Source: Rhizobium jaguaris
GTDB lineage: Bacteria; Pseudomonadota; Alphaproteobacteria; Rhizobiales; Rhizobiaceae
Assembly (NCBI RefSeq): GCF_003627755.1
Contig: NZ_CP032695.1
Location: 124,001 to 188,000, forward strand
Direction: 5' to 3'
Length of the DNA stretch: 64,000 nucleotides
Shown here: piece after piece, positions 24,765 through 33,353 of the stretch
Layout: each line of letters starts with the position of its first letter
Position numbering within the stretch: the first letter of the stretch is position 1
Position numbers and translations under genes: made by a program
Notes under the pieces: model-generated
Databases searched by the model: none
The model's input: the letters and a program-made list of their open reading frames with translations, nothing else
What the model was told of the DNA's origin: nothing

Positions 24765-26219
24765 ATGAAGCTGAATGATGTTTCACTATTTCGCCAGGCA
24801 TGTCCGGTCGCGGGCAATTGGATCGAAGCGAAGGATCATCAGGCGACGACGATCCGCAATCCGGCCACTGGCGACGCACTGGGCGCAGTTCCGGATCTGG
24901 GGGCCGCGGAAACCGAGGAGGCAATCCGGGCTGCCGTCATCGCCCAAAAGCTCTGGGCAAAGAAGACCGCGGGGGAGCGCGCTACCATATTGAAGGCGTG
25001 GCATCGCCTGATGATCGAAAATATCGATGATCTGGCGATGATCCTGACGCTGGAGCAGGGAAAGCCTTTGGCCGAGGCCAAGGGGGAAATTGCCTATGGT
25101 GCGAGCTTCATCGAATGGTTTGCCGAGGAGGCGAGGCGCATCAACGGCGAGACCATACCTGGCCATCAGCAGGACAAGCGGATCCTTGTCCTGCGCCAGC
25201 CTGCAGGCGTCGTCGCTGCCATCACGCCCTGGAACTTCCCGAATGCCATGGTGACCCGCAAGGTCGGCCCGGCGCTTGCCGTCGGCTGCGCAGTCGTCCT
25301 CAAGCCAGCGCCACAGACGCCTTTTTCCGCCATCGCGCTTGCCGTCCTTGCGGAGCGCGCGGGTCTGCCGCCGGGCCTTCTCAATATCGTCACCGGTGAT
25401 GCCGCGGCAATTGGCGGGGCGTTGACCGCAAGCCCGGCCATCAGGGTTCTGACCTTCACCGGGTCCACGCGCACGGGCGAACTGCTTTATCGGCAATGCG
25501 CGCCGACGATCAAGAAGCTCGGTCTCGAGCTTGGTGGCAATGCCCCATTCATCGTGTTTGACGACGCGGATCTCGACGCTGCGGTCGAGGGTGCGATCAT
25601 CGCCAAGTTTCGCAACAACGGACAAACCTGCGTTTGCGCCAACCGCCTGTATGTCCAGGATGGTGTCTACGAAGCTTTTGCGGCCAAGCTCGCCGATGCG
25701 GTTGAGAAATTGGAGGTCGGCAACGGGCTGGAGCGCGACGTTGTGCTTGGCCCGCTCATCGACGAAAACGCCGTCGCCAAGATCGACACCCATATTCACG
25801 ATGCCGTGGCAAAGGGTGCGGGCATCGTTTCCGGGGGGAAACGCCATGCACTTGGCGGCCTCTTCTTCGAGCCAACCATTCTCCGCGACGTCGATGCCAG
25901 CATGCAGGTCGCGCGTGAGGAAACCTTCGGGCCTCTCGCGCCGCTCTTTCGGTTCCGCGACGAGCAGGACGTCATCGAACAGGCAAACGACACTGAATTC
26001 GGGCTCGCCTCCTATTTCTACGCTCGTGATCTCTCGCGTGTCTTTCGTGTGGCCGAAGCGCTCGAATTCGGGATGGTCGGCGTCAATACCGGTCTCGTCT
26101 CTACGGCGGAGGCTCCGTTCGGCGGCGTGAAGATGTCGGGTCTCGGCCGCGAAGGGTCCAGGCACGGATTGGAGGAATACACGGAGCTGAAATATGTTTG
26201 CCTTGGGAGTATTTCCTAG
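24765..26219 (+). CDS. NAD(P)-dependent succinate-semialdehyde-type dehydrogenase
   Basis: A 484-residue aldehyde dehydrogenase, last in the operon. The ATG at 24765 lies 10 bp after the ATPase stop. It resembles GabD-type succinate-semialdehyde dehydrogenases: WFAEEARRINGETI, GVVAAITPWNFPNAMVTRK, FTGSTRTGELLYRQCAP, the Glu in LELGGNAPFIVFDDADLD, and the nucleophile Cys in NNGQTCVCANRLY. A C4 semialdehyde product would link the pathway to the TCA cycle, but substrate range in this family cannot be fixed by eye. Confidence 0.88.
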   Translation: MKLNDVSLFRQACPVAGNWIEAKDHQATTIRNPATGDALGAVPDLGAAETEEAIRAAVIAQKLWAKKTAGERATILKAWHRLMIENIDDLAMILTLEQGKPLAEAKGEIAYGASFIEWFAEEARRINGETIPGHQQDKRILVLRQPAGVVAAITPWNFPNAMVTRKVGPALAVGCAVVLKPAPQTPFSAIALAVLAERAGLPPGLLNIVTGDAAAIGGALTASPAIRVLTFTGSTRTGELLYRQCAPTIKKLGLELGGNAPFIVFDDADLDAAVEGAIIAKFRNNGQTCVCANRLYVQDGVYEAFAAKLADAVEKLEVGNGLERDVVLGPLIDENAVAKIDTHIHDAVAKGAGIVSGGKRHALGGLFFEPTILRDVDASMQVAREETFGPLAPLFRFRDEQDVIEQANDTEFGLASYFYARDLSRVFRVAEALEFGMVGVNTGLVSTAEAPFGGVKMSGLGREGSRHGLEEYTELKYVCLGSIS

Positions 26220-26464
26220 GCGCAAGGCAGAGCTACGGGCGGTCATTTGTAATATGGAGCGCGGCCAGCGGAAGATCCGTCAGAGCGGCGATCACTTTTA
26301 TTCGAGTTATACGTCAGAAGCCATGCACGAGCGATAAGCGCTCAAAGACAGGGCAAACCGCCAAACGATTTCATAGTTGAAATGACAATGCCGCGGTATC
26401 AGTTGCTCCCGACAATATCGCCGCGTTCACGTGCTGCTCAAGCGCGATGGGCGAGACACTCGCT

Positions 26465-26989
26465 TCAGGCGGCGGCTGCCAGGTGCTCCAGCTCTTCATG
26501 GAGATGTTCGGCATAGCTGCGCAATACCGTCAGTTCGAACCGCTCCAGTCCGGTACGCGTCAGGTGCAGCGAGACATGGCCGAAAAGCGTGACCACCGAA
26601 TGGCCTTCGGGAAAAACTGAGGGATCGAGATCGACGGCGGTGCCTTTCGCTAGGGTTTCGGCCGCAAGGGGACCGGAAAGGCCGATACGAACCCGCCCAT
26701 GGCTCTGGTCGGAGACAAAGGCATTCCCTTGGAGGATTGATGAGAGAGCGGCAATGCGCGCAGGTGCAAGCTTGTCGTCGCCGACGACGAACCATTGCCG
26801 GAAGCCGGCCGGGCGGAGACTGCTTTCCGCAAGGTCGGCTGCCGAAAGATAGCCGGCTAGGATTTTGGTATCGATCGAGCCCATCACATGCAGTAGATGG
26901 CCTTCCGGCAGGGTCTCCAGCCGGATGCCCGACCCTTCGAATACGGCCTTGCCGGCAAGTGCCGGTCTGTGTGCGGGACGATCACGCAT
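26465..26989 (-). CDS. soxG: Sarcosine oxidase / N-methylglutamate dehydrogenase gamma subunit
   Basis: A 174-residue gamma subunit of the heterotetrameric sarcosine-oxidase family, a folate-binding-like fold (SIDTKILAGYLSAADLAESS, RVRIGLSGPLAAETLAKG, HVSLHLTRTGLERFELTVLR). The ATG at 26987-26989 overlaps the end of the alpha-subunit gene. The order B-D-A-G is that of both soxBDAG and mgdABCD. With GmaS and GlxBCD nearby, it more likely belongs to N-methylglutamate dehydrogenase (MgdD). Confidence 0.85.
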   Translation of the reverse strand: MRDRPAHRPALAGKAVFEGSGIRLETLPEGHLLHVMGSIDTKILAGYLSAADLAESSLRPAGFRQWFVVGDDKLAPARIAALSSILQGNAFVSDQSHGRVRIGLSGPLAAETLAKGTAVDLDPSVFPEGHSVVTLFGHVSLHLTRTGLERFELTVLRSYAEHLHEELEHLAAAA

Positions 26990-29915
26990 GCAGTTTCTCG
27001 TTCTCAGGATCGATGAAGATCGGGCTGCAGAGCAGCGCTTCGGTGAATTCGTTTCTAAGGCCATTCCAGACCGTGACCTTTTCACCAATACGCTCCGGCC
27101 CGCGCTTGATCAGTGCCAGGCCGATCGTGTGGCCGAGGCTTGGCGAAAATGCGCTGGAGGTGACATAGCCCTGGTCGTTCTCGAGCGTGGCGGCGGCCCG
27201 ATCCGCCAGGATATGGGCGCCGGTGCGGAAGCTCGTGGCAGGATTGATCGGCTTCACGCCGACAAGGCGCGGTCGGTCGGGTAACTGCAGGCCTTCGCGA
27301 GTCAGCATGGCCTTGCCGATGAAATCCGACTTGGTCGCTGAGACCATCCGACCGAGGCCAAGATCATTTGGCGTCACCGTGCCGTTGATTTCGGCGTGGG
27401 TGACATGGCCCTTTTCGATGCGCATCACGCCGAGCGCTTCGGCGCCGTAAGGGCAAATACCGTGCTTCTCGCCAACCTCCATGATGGCATCCGCCACCCA
27501 TTCACCGTAACCGGCAGGTACGGCGAGCTCATAAGCGAGTTCGCCGGAAAAGGAGATTCGGAAGAGTCGGCCTTCGAGCGTACCGCCAAAGAGCGAGACA
27601 ATGCGGGCACTCATAAAGGGGAAGGCAACGTCGGACAAATCCTCATCGACGATCTCGGAGAGGATTGCCCGCGATTTTGGGCCAGCAATCGCCATCTGCG
27701 CCCATTGGTCGGTCGAGGAGGCGAAGTAGACGTCGAGTTCAGGCCAGAGCGTCTGGGCGCAGAATTCGAGATGAGTGAGCACACCGGCCGCGAGCGCCGT
27801 CGTTGTCGTCATGAAGAAGTGATTTTCACCGAGCCGGCTGGTCGTGCCGTCATCGTAGATCATGCCGTCTTCGCGCAGCATGACGCCATACCGTGCCTTG
27901 CCGACGGACAACTTGGCAAAGCCGTTGCAATAGACGCGGTCAAGGAAGGTTGCCGCATCCCTGCCGAGGATCTCGATCTTGCCGAGCGTCGAGACATCGC
28001 AGATACCGGCGTTCTTGCGGATGTTCAGCACCTCTCGATCGACGCTTTCACGCCAGGTGGTCTCGCCTTGGCGCGGGAACCAGGATGAGCGATACCAAAG
28101 GCCCGTCTCGACAAAGGTGGCGCCATTCTTCTTGGCCCAGTTATGCAGCGGCGACTTGCGCGCCGGCTGGAAGTGTTTGCCGCGCGCGGTGCCGGTCAGC
28201 GCGCCGAAGGAGACCGGCGTATAAAACGGGCGGAAGGTTGTCGTGCCGACCTCGGCCGGCGAGACGCCGCGCGCTTCTGCAAGGATGCCGATAGCGTTGA
28301 TATTGGACAGCTTGCCCTGATCGGTCGCCATACCGTTGGTGGTGTAGCGCTTGGCGAGCTCGACATGGCCGTAGCCTTCGCGCACGGCAAGGCCGAGGTC
28401 CTTCAGATGAACGTCGTTCTGGTAATCGACGAACGCCTTGCCCTTGCCGCCTTTAACATACCAGAGCGACGCAACGGCCGGGGAGATCTCCTCCACCACT
28501 GCAAAGGCTGGCATGACGTTGCTGAAGCCGATCGCCTTCAGTGCCTCAACCGCTTTGCCGGCGCCATCGCCTAAGCAGGCATCCGTGGCGGCAAGGCCGG
28601 CGGCCGAGCCGGCAATCAGCAAGCCCTCTTGCCTTTCCGGTGCCAGGAACGCGGCTTTCTCCGCGGACCAGATGGGCTTTGCGCCGCGTTGGCATGCAAG
28701 GTGGATGATCGGGCTCCAGCCACCGGACACAGCCAGTGCATCGGCCTCGATGCGTTGAGTGCCCGAGGCGGTCGCGACGCTCAAACGATGCAAGCACTTG
28801 CGGCCATGCGCGTCGACGACACGGGCATTGGTTAGCACCGGAGCACGGCCTGACCAGGTGTCGTGGGAATTGGCACGGCTGTCGACGATGGCGGCGACCT
28901 CGAGGCCGGCGGCTTCAAGGTCGGCGGCGGTGCGGTAACCGGATTGGTTCGTTGTGAAGACGACGGTGCGAACGCCGGGAGCAATCGCTTGACGGTTGAG
29001 GTAGCTGCACATGGCGCCGGCCATCATAACGCCAGGAATGTCGTTGCCGCCGAAGACGAGAGGGCGTTCCTCTGCGCCGGTCGCAAGGATCGCCCGCGTG
29101 GCGATGATGCGCCAAAGGCGCTCGACCGGACGGTGCGGATCGGGCGTTGCCAGATGTTTCTGCACGCGCTCGACGGCGCCGAAGACATTATCGTCGTACC
29201 AGCCGATGACTGTGGTGCGCGACAGGAGCCGCACGTTCGGGAGGCTTTCGAGTTCGTCGAGAATATCCCGCAGGATTGTGCCGGCCTCAAGGAGAAGGTT
29301 ACCGCCGAGTGCAGGACCCTCGTCGGCGACGATGACGCGGGCGCCCGCGCGTCCCGCCGTCAGGGCTGCGGCGAGGCCCGTCGGTCCCGCACCGATCACA
29401 AGCAGGTCGCAATGACCCCAGCGTTTCTCATAGGAATCTGGATCGGCCTCGTAGGACGCCTTACCGAGGCCGGCGGCCTTGCGGATCAGCGGTTCGTAGA
29501 GTTTCTCCCAAAGGCCTGCCGGCCACATAAACGTCTTGTAATAGAAGCCGGCGCTGAGGAAGGGCGAGAACAGGCCGTTGACGGCGCCGATATCGAAGCC
29601 GAGCGAGGGCCAGCGGTTTTGGCTGCGCGCGATCAATCCTTCATGGAGTTCGATCATCGTGGCGCGGCTATTGGCTTCGGTCCGGCCGCCGGTCCCTGTC
29701 GTCACCAGCGCATTGGGTTCGGCGGCACCCGCCGTCAGGATACCGCGCGGCCGATGATACTTGAAACTACGGCCCACGAGCTGGATGCCGTTGGCAAGCA
29801 GGGCGGAGGCGAGTGTGTCGCCGGGATGGCCTGTCAGCTCCCGGCCGTCGAAGGTAAAGTTGACGGTTTTCGAGCGGTCGATTTGACCGCCGACGGAGAG
29901 ACGGTAGCTCGTCAT
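26982..29915 (-). CDS. soxA: Sarcosine oxidase / N-methylglutamate dehydrogenase alpha subunit
   Basis: A 977-residue alpha subunit. The N-terminus (DGRELTGHPGDTLASALLAN) is a ferredoxin-like region; the dinucleotide-binding motif follows in VIGAGPTGLAAALTAGRAG, near residue 170, and the C-terminal 380 residues are a GcvT-type tetrahydrofolate-binding domain (SRLGENHFFMTTTTALA, ISFSGELAYELAVPAGYGE). It would pass the one-carbon unit to folate as methylene-THF. Full length compared with the family. It overlaps soxD by 4 bp and soxG by 8 bp. Confidence 0.93.
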   Translation of the reverse strand: MTSYRLSVGGQIDRSKTVNFTFDGRELTGHPGDTLASALLANGIQLVGRSFKYHRPRGILTAGAAEPNALVTTGTGGRTEANSRATMIELHEGLIARSQNRWPSLGFDIGAVNGLFSPFLSAGFYYKTFMWPAGLWEKLYEPLIRKAAGLGKASYEADPDSYEKRWGHCDLLVIGAGPTGLAAALTAGRAGARVIVADEGPALGGNLLLEAGTILRDILDELESLPNVRLLSRTTVIGWYDDNVFGAVERVQKHLATPDPHRPVERLWRIIATRAILATGAEERPLVFGGNDIPGVMMAGAMCSYLNRQAIAPGVRTVVFTTNQSGYRTAADLEAAGLEVAAIVDSRANSHDTWSGRAPVLTNARVVDAHGRKCLHRLSVATASGTQRIEADALAVSGGWSPIIHLACQRGAKPIWSAEKAAFLAPERQEGLLIAGSAAGLAATDACLGDGAGKAVEALKAIGFSNVMPAFAVVEEISPAVASLWYVKGGKGKAFVDYQNDVHLKDLGLAVREGYGHVELAKRYTTNGMATDQGKLSNINAIGILAEARGVSPAEVGTTTFRPFYTPVSFGALTGTARGKHFQPARKSPLHNWAKKNGATFVETGLWYRSSWFPRQGETTWRESVDREVLNIRKNAGICDVSTLGKIEILGRDAATFLDRVYCNGFAKLSVGKARYGVMLREDGMIYDDGTTSRLGENHFFMTTTTALAAGVLTHLEFCAQTLWPELDVYFASSTDQWAQMAIAGPKSRAILSEIVDEDLSDVAFPFMSARIVSLFGGTLEGRLFRISFSGELAYELAVPAGYGEWVADAIMEVGEKHGICPYGAEALGVMRIEKGHVTHAEINGTVTPNDLGLGRMVSATKSDFIGKAMLTREGLQLPDRPRLVGVKPINPATSFRTGAHILADRAAATLENDQGYVTSSAFSPSLGHTIGLALIKRGPERIGEKVTVWNGLRNEFTEALLCSPIFIDPENEKLHA

Positions 29916-30190
29916 GCCTGGCCTCCGAGCTTGGCGAGGGCAGCGTCGCTCACCTCATAAGCGGCGTGGGTGACGGTGTCGCGCTCGACGACCAGCCAGC
30001 GGCGGCAGCCGGAGGAATGGTGCCAATATTCCTTGTGGCGCCCCTTCGGATTGTCTCGGAGGTAGACATAGTCATACCACGCCTCAGGGCCGGCATTCGG
30101 GGCGGGACGTGTCAGGCTTGCATCGCCCTTGATGGAAAACTCCTCCTTGGGGCGGAGGCCGCAGTGAGGGCAGGAAATCAGGCTTGCCAT
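29912..30190 (-). CDS. soxD: Sarcosine oxidase / N-methylglutamate dehydrogenase delta subunit
   Basis: A 92-residue delta subunit with the zinc site typical of SoxD: Cys-x2-Cys in SCPHCGLRPKEEF and His-x3-Cys-type residues in YWHHSSGCRRWLVV. The pattern WYDYVYLRDNPKGRHKEYW is diagnostic. It lies between the beta and alpha subunit genes, overlapping the latter. Confidence 0.92.
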   Translation of the reverse strand: MASLISCPHCGLRPKEEFSIKGDASLTRPAPNAGPEAWYDYVYLRDNPKGRHKEYWHHSSGCRRWLVVERDTVTHAAYEVSDAALAKLGGQA

Positions 30191-30202
30191 CTCGTTTTGT
30201 CC

Positions 30203-31453
30203 TCAATGCAGGTTGGGCTGGGCGCCGACGCCCTTTTCATCGATCTGATAGCCGCGTCGGAAGCGGTCAAGCCGCAGTTGCCGGGCGGTTTCATGCGGCT
30301 CATTGCGGGCAATCAGGTGGGCATAGCAGTAGCCGGAGGCAGGCGTCGCTTTGAAGCCACCGTAACACCAGCCGGCATTCAGATAGAGATTGTCGATATG
30401 GGTCCGGTCGATGATCGGCGATCCGTCCATACTCATATCCATGACGCCGCCCCACGTGCGCAGGTAGCGCACGCGGGTCAGCGACGGGATCATGGCGACG
30501 CCGGCCTCGGCGACATGTTCGACGGTCGCGAGATTGCCGCGCTGTGCATAGGAATTGTACCCGTCGATGTCGCCGCCGAAGACAAGGCCGCCCTTGTCCG
30601 ATTGGGAGACATAAAAATGGCCGGCGCCAAAGGTGACGACCGTATCGATGAAGGGTTTCAGGCCCTCGGACACGAAGGCCTGCAGCACATGGCTTTCGAT
30701 CGGCAGGCGTAGGCCCGCCATATCGGCGACGGTGGTGGAATTGCCGGCTGCGGCGAGCGCCAGCTTGCCGCAGCCGATGAAGCCCCTTGAGGTCTCGACA
30801 CCGGTCACGCTGCCATTCTCGGCGCGGATACCGGTTACCTCGCAGCCTGTGATAATGTCGACGCCGCGATTGTCGGCGCCACGAGCATAGCCCCAGGCGA
30901 CCGCATCGTGACGAACCGTCCCGCCGCGCGGTTGGAACAGGCCGCCCATGATAGGGAAGCGGGCATTATCGAAATCGAGGAAAGGCAGCATCTTACGCAC
31001 GGCCGTTCGATCAAGGAATTCGGCATCGACGCCATGCAGCCGCATGGCGTTGCCGCGACGGGTATAGGCGTCACGTTGTGCATCGGAATGGAAAAGATTG
31101 AGCACGCCGCGCTGCGAGACCATGGCATTGAAGTTGAAATCCTGCTCCAGGCCTTCCCAGAGCTTCATTGACAACTCGTAGAAAGGGTTGTTGCCGGGCA
31201 ACAGGTAGTTCGAACGAATGATCGTTGTGTTGCGGCCGATGTTGCCCGAGCCGAGATAGCCCTTTTCCAACACCGCGACATTGGTGATGCCGAAGGTCTT
31301 GGCGAGGTAGTAGGCCGTTGCAAGCCCATGGCCGCCGCCACCGACGATGACAACATCATAATGCGGCTTCGGTGCCGGACTGCGCCAGGCTGCGGTCCAG
31401 TCCTTGTTGCCCCGAAGGCCGTTCAGAAAGATCGAAAGTGCGGAATAGCGCAT
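30203..31453 (-). CDS. soxB: Sarcosine oxidase / N-methylglutamate dehydrogenase beta subunit
   Basis: A 416-residue FAD-dependent amine oxidase subunit. The FAD-binding motif VGGGGHGLATAYYLAK lies near residue 37, and NIGRNTTIIRSNYLLPGN and TWGGVMDMSMDGSPIIDRT are typical of the SoxB family, which also binds FMN covalently. It is the first gene of the minus-strand soxBDAG operon, divergent from the GlxA-type regulator. It oxidises the N-methyl group of sarcosine or, given the surrounding genes, of N-methylglutamate (MgdA). Confidence 0.92.
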   Translation of the reverse strand: MRYSALSIFLNGLRGNKDWTAAWRSPAPKPHYDVVIVGGGGHGLATAYYLAKTFGITNVAVLEKGYLGSGNIGRNTTIIRSNYLLPGNNPFYELSMKLWEGLEQDFNFNAMVSQRGVLNLFHSDAQRDAYTRRGNAMRLHGVDAEFLDRTAVRKMLPFLDFDNARFPIMGGLFQPRGGTVRHDAVAWGYARGADNRGVDIITGCEVTGIRAENGSVTGVETSRGFIGCGKLALAAAGNSTTVADMAGLRLPIESHVLQAFVSEGLKPFIDTVVTFGAGHFYVSQSDKGGLVFGGDIDGYNSYAQRGNLATVEHVAEAGVAMIPSLTRVRYLRTWGGVMDMSMDGSPIIDRTHIDNLYLNAGWCYGGFKATPASGYCYAHLIARNEPHETARQLRLDRFRRGYQIDEKGVGAQPNLH

Positions 31454-31539
31454 GGTGATATCCGGAAGAGGTGTCCCATGATGACAGATCGAAGCGCGCT
31501 GACTTGCATGAAGAGGACATTATTCGCTAGAAAAGAGAC
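31454..31539. promoter_or_regulatory. Divergent promoter region soxB / glxA-type regulator
   Basis: An 86-bp region separating the sox operon from its probable regulator. It contains ATTATTCGCTAG (31519-31530), a motif that recurs in variant form before other methylamine gene blocks at 33276, 39689, 32513 and 48092. Confidence 0.5.
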
Positions 31540-32499
31540 ATGACCCCAGCCGATAGCAAAAGCGTCCAGAAAATCGGTTTCCTCCTCGTGCCAGGATTTG
31601 CGCTGATGTCCTATGCGTCCGCGATCGAGCCGCTTCGCGCCGCAAACCTCATCGCTGGACGCGAACTATACCGTCTTTCCATGTTTTCTTCGCACGGCAC
31701 GTCGGTGCCGTCCTCGTCGGGTGCCGTAGTTCCCGCGGCACCTCTGCCGTCTCGCGGCACTGGTCTCGACATGGTCTTCGTTTGCGCCGGTGGTTCGCCG
31801 CGCGATTGGCACCACCCGACCGTGCATGCCTGCCTCCGGCAGTTGGCACGCGAAGGCGTGCGGATCGGCGGTATTTCGGGCGGCCCGTACCTGCTTGCCG
31901 CCGCAGGGCTGCTTGCCGGGCGTGATTTCACCATTCATTGGGAACATGCGCCGGCGCTGCTCGAAGCATTCCCGGATCTTACACCACGTCAGGCCCGCTT
32001 CGTCATCGACGGCAATCGCATCACTTGCGGTGGCGGTATCGCGCCGCTGGACATGATGCATGCGCTGATTGCCGAGCGCACCGGCGCCGATTTCGCCCGC
32101 CGCGTCAGCGACTGGTATTTGCATACGGAGATCGGCGAGCCGGCCGCGCCGCAGCGGGCCTCGCTTGCAGAACGTTACGGCGTGCACCACCCGGGCCTGC
32201 TCAGCGTCCTTGCCAAGATGGAAGAGACCATTGAGATGCCGCTTGATCGTACGACGATGGCTCGGATCGCCGGCGTTACCGCCCGCCATCTCGACAGGCT
32301 GTTCGCCGCCCATCTGGAAACGACCTTTCTCGAGCAATATCGCCGCATCCGGCTGCAGCATGCATTACGCCTGCTTCGCCAAAGCCCGCTGTCGATCTCG
32401 GAAATCGCGGTTGCGACCGGCTTTTCCAGCGCTGGCCATTTCTCGCGACTGTTTCGCGAGGCTTATGGCAGGGCGCCGCGCGATATGCGGCGGGACTAG
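31540..32499 (+). CDS. glxA: GlxA-family AraC-type transcriptional regulator
   Basis: A 319-residue regulator with an N-terminal DJ-1/PfpI-like domain (KIGFLLVPGFALMSYASAIE, VFVCAGGSPRDW, GGISGGPYLLAAAGL) and a C-terminal AraC helix-turn-helix pair (MARIAGVTARHLDRLF and ISEIAVATGFSSAGHFSRLF). This subclass controls choline, carnitine, sarcosine and methylamine genes. It diverges from soxB and precedes the XRE-cupin regulator, so it probably activates the sox/mgd operon and perhaps the glx genes. It starts at 31540 after AAAGAG. Confidence 0.88.
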   Translation: MTPADSKSVQKIGFLLVPGFALMSYASAIEPLRAANLIAGRELYRLSMFSSHGTSVPSSSGAVVPAAPLPSRGTGLDMVFVCAGGSPRDWHHPTVHACLRQLAREGVRIGGISGGPYLLAAAGLLAGRDFTIHWEHAPALLEAFPDLTPRQARFVIDGNRITCGGGIAPLDMMHALIAERTGADFARRVSDWYLHTEIGEPAAPQRASLAERYGVHHPGLLSVLAKMEETIEMPLDRTTMARIAGVTARHLDRLFAAHLETTFLEQYRRIRLQHALRLLRQSPLSISEIAVATGFSSAGHFSRLFREAYGRAPRDMRRD

Positions 32500-32512
32500 A
32501 CTTTCTTCACGG

Positions 32513-32529
32513 TTGAGAAATTTTCACTA
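32513..32529. promoter_or_regulatory. AT-rich motif before XRE-cupin gene
   Basis: TTGAGAAATTTTCACTA shares the GA-AAAT-TTC-CTA pattern found before tdm/permease (48092-48107) and glxB (33276-33294). It is a possible regulator site; this is inference from recurrence. Confidence 0.35.
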
Positions 32530-32579
32530 CGGCGATAGGGTGAATTCCAGGAAAACATCTGACGACGAAGGAAAATTGA

Positions 32580-33263
32580 ATGAATACCAAGCGCGAAACG
32601 ACGGAGCAGAAGGACCACGCGCATGGCAGCCGCTCTGCCTTCACTCAGGATCCGCATGCCGTTCGCGAGCCGAAGGAAAACAACCTCGAAATGGCGATCG
32701 GCCACGAGGTGCGCGCCTTCCGCAAGAAACTCGGTATCACGGTGACGGATCTCGCCGCTGCGACCGGCATATCGCTCGGCATGTTGTCGAAGATCGAGAA
32801 TGGCAATATTTCGCCGTCGCTGACGACGCTGCAATCGCTGTCACGCGCCCTCGGCGTGCCGCTCACCGCCTTTTTCCGCCGTTACGAGGAGCCGCGTAAC
32901 GCTGTCTTCGTCAAGGCGGGACAGGGTGTCGAACTCGAACGCCGCGGCACGCGCGCGGGCCATCAATATAATCTGCTCGGACACATCGACAATAATACGA
33001 GCGGCGTCATCGTTGAGCCCTACCTCATAACCCTGACCGCGGATTCCGACGTCTTCCCGACCTTCCAGCACGAGGGCATGGAGTTTCTCTATATGCTCGA
33101 AGGCGAGGTCGTTTATCGTCATGGCGACCAGCTTTTCCCTATGCAACCGGGCGACAGCTTGTTCTTTGATGCCGATGCGCCGCATGGCCCCGAAGTGCTT
33201 GTCAAGCTGCCGAGCCGCTACCTGTCGATCATTAGCTATCCACAAGTGAACAAGAATACCTAA
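32580..33263 (+). CDS. XRE-family regulator with C-terminal cupin domain
   Basis: A 227-residue regulator. A Cro/CI-type helix-turn-helix (RAFRKKLGITVTDLAAATGI, SLGMLSKIENGNISPSL) occupies about residues 40-95, and a cupin ligand-binding domain follows (TFQHEGMEFLYMLEGEVVYRH at around 165). Such regulators sense small amines or amino acids. It lies between the GlxA-type regulator and the glxBCD genes on the same strand, suggesting a role in amine-dependent control of the glx-gmaS block. Confidence 0.9.
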   Translation: MNTKRETTEQKDHAHGSRSAFTQDPHAVREPKENNLEMAIGHEVRAFRKKLGITVTDLAAATGISLGMLSKIENGNISPSLTTLQSLSRALGVPLTAFFRRYEEPRNAVFVKAGQGVELERRGTRAGHQYNLLGHIDNNTSGVIVEPYLITLTADSDVFPTFQHEGMEFLYMLEGEVVYRHGDQLFPMQPGDSLFFDADAPHGPEVLVKLPSRYLSIISYPQVNKNT

Positions 33264-33275
33264 CTTGCCTTAAAA

Positions 33276-33294
33276 GAAAAAATTATTCTTCCTA
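33276..33294. promoter_or_regulatory. AT-rich motif before glxB
   Basis: GAAAAAATTATTCTTCCTA lies in the 90-bp gap before glxB and includes an AAGAA/TTCTT inverted pair. It is similar to motifs at 31519, 32513, 39689 and 48092. Function is inferred only. Confidence 0.35.
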
Positions 33295-33353
33295 GTTGAA
33301 GTTCAAAAAAAGACCTGTTACTCATTTTGCAGATGCGAACGGAGGGTTTGATC

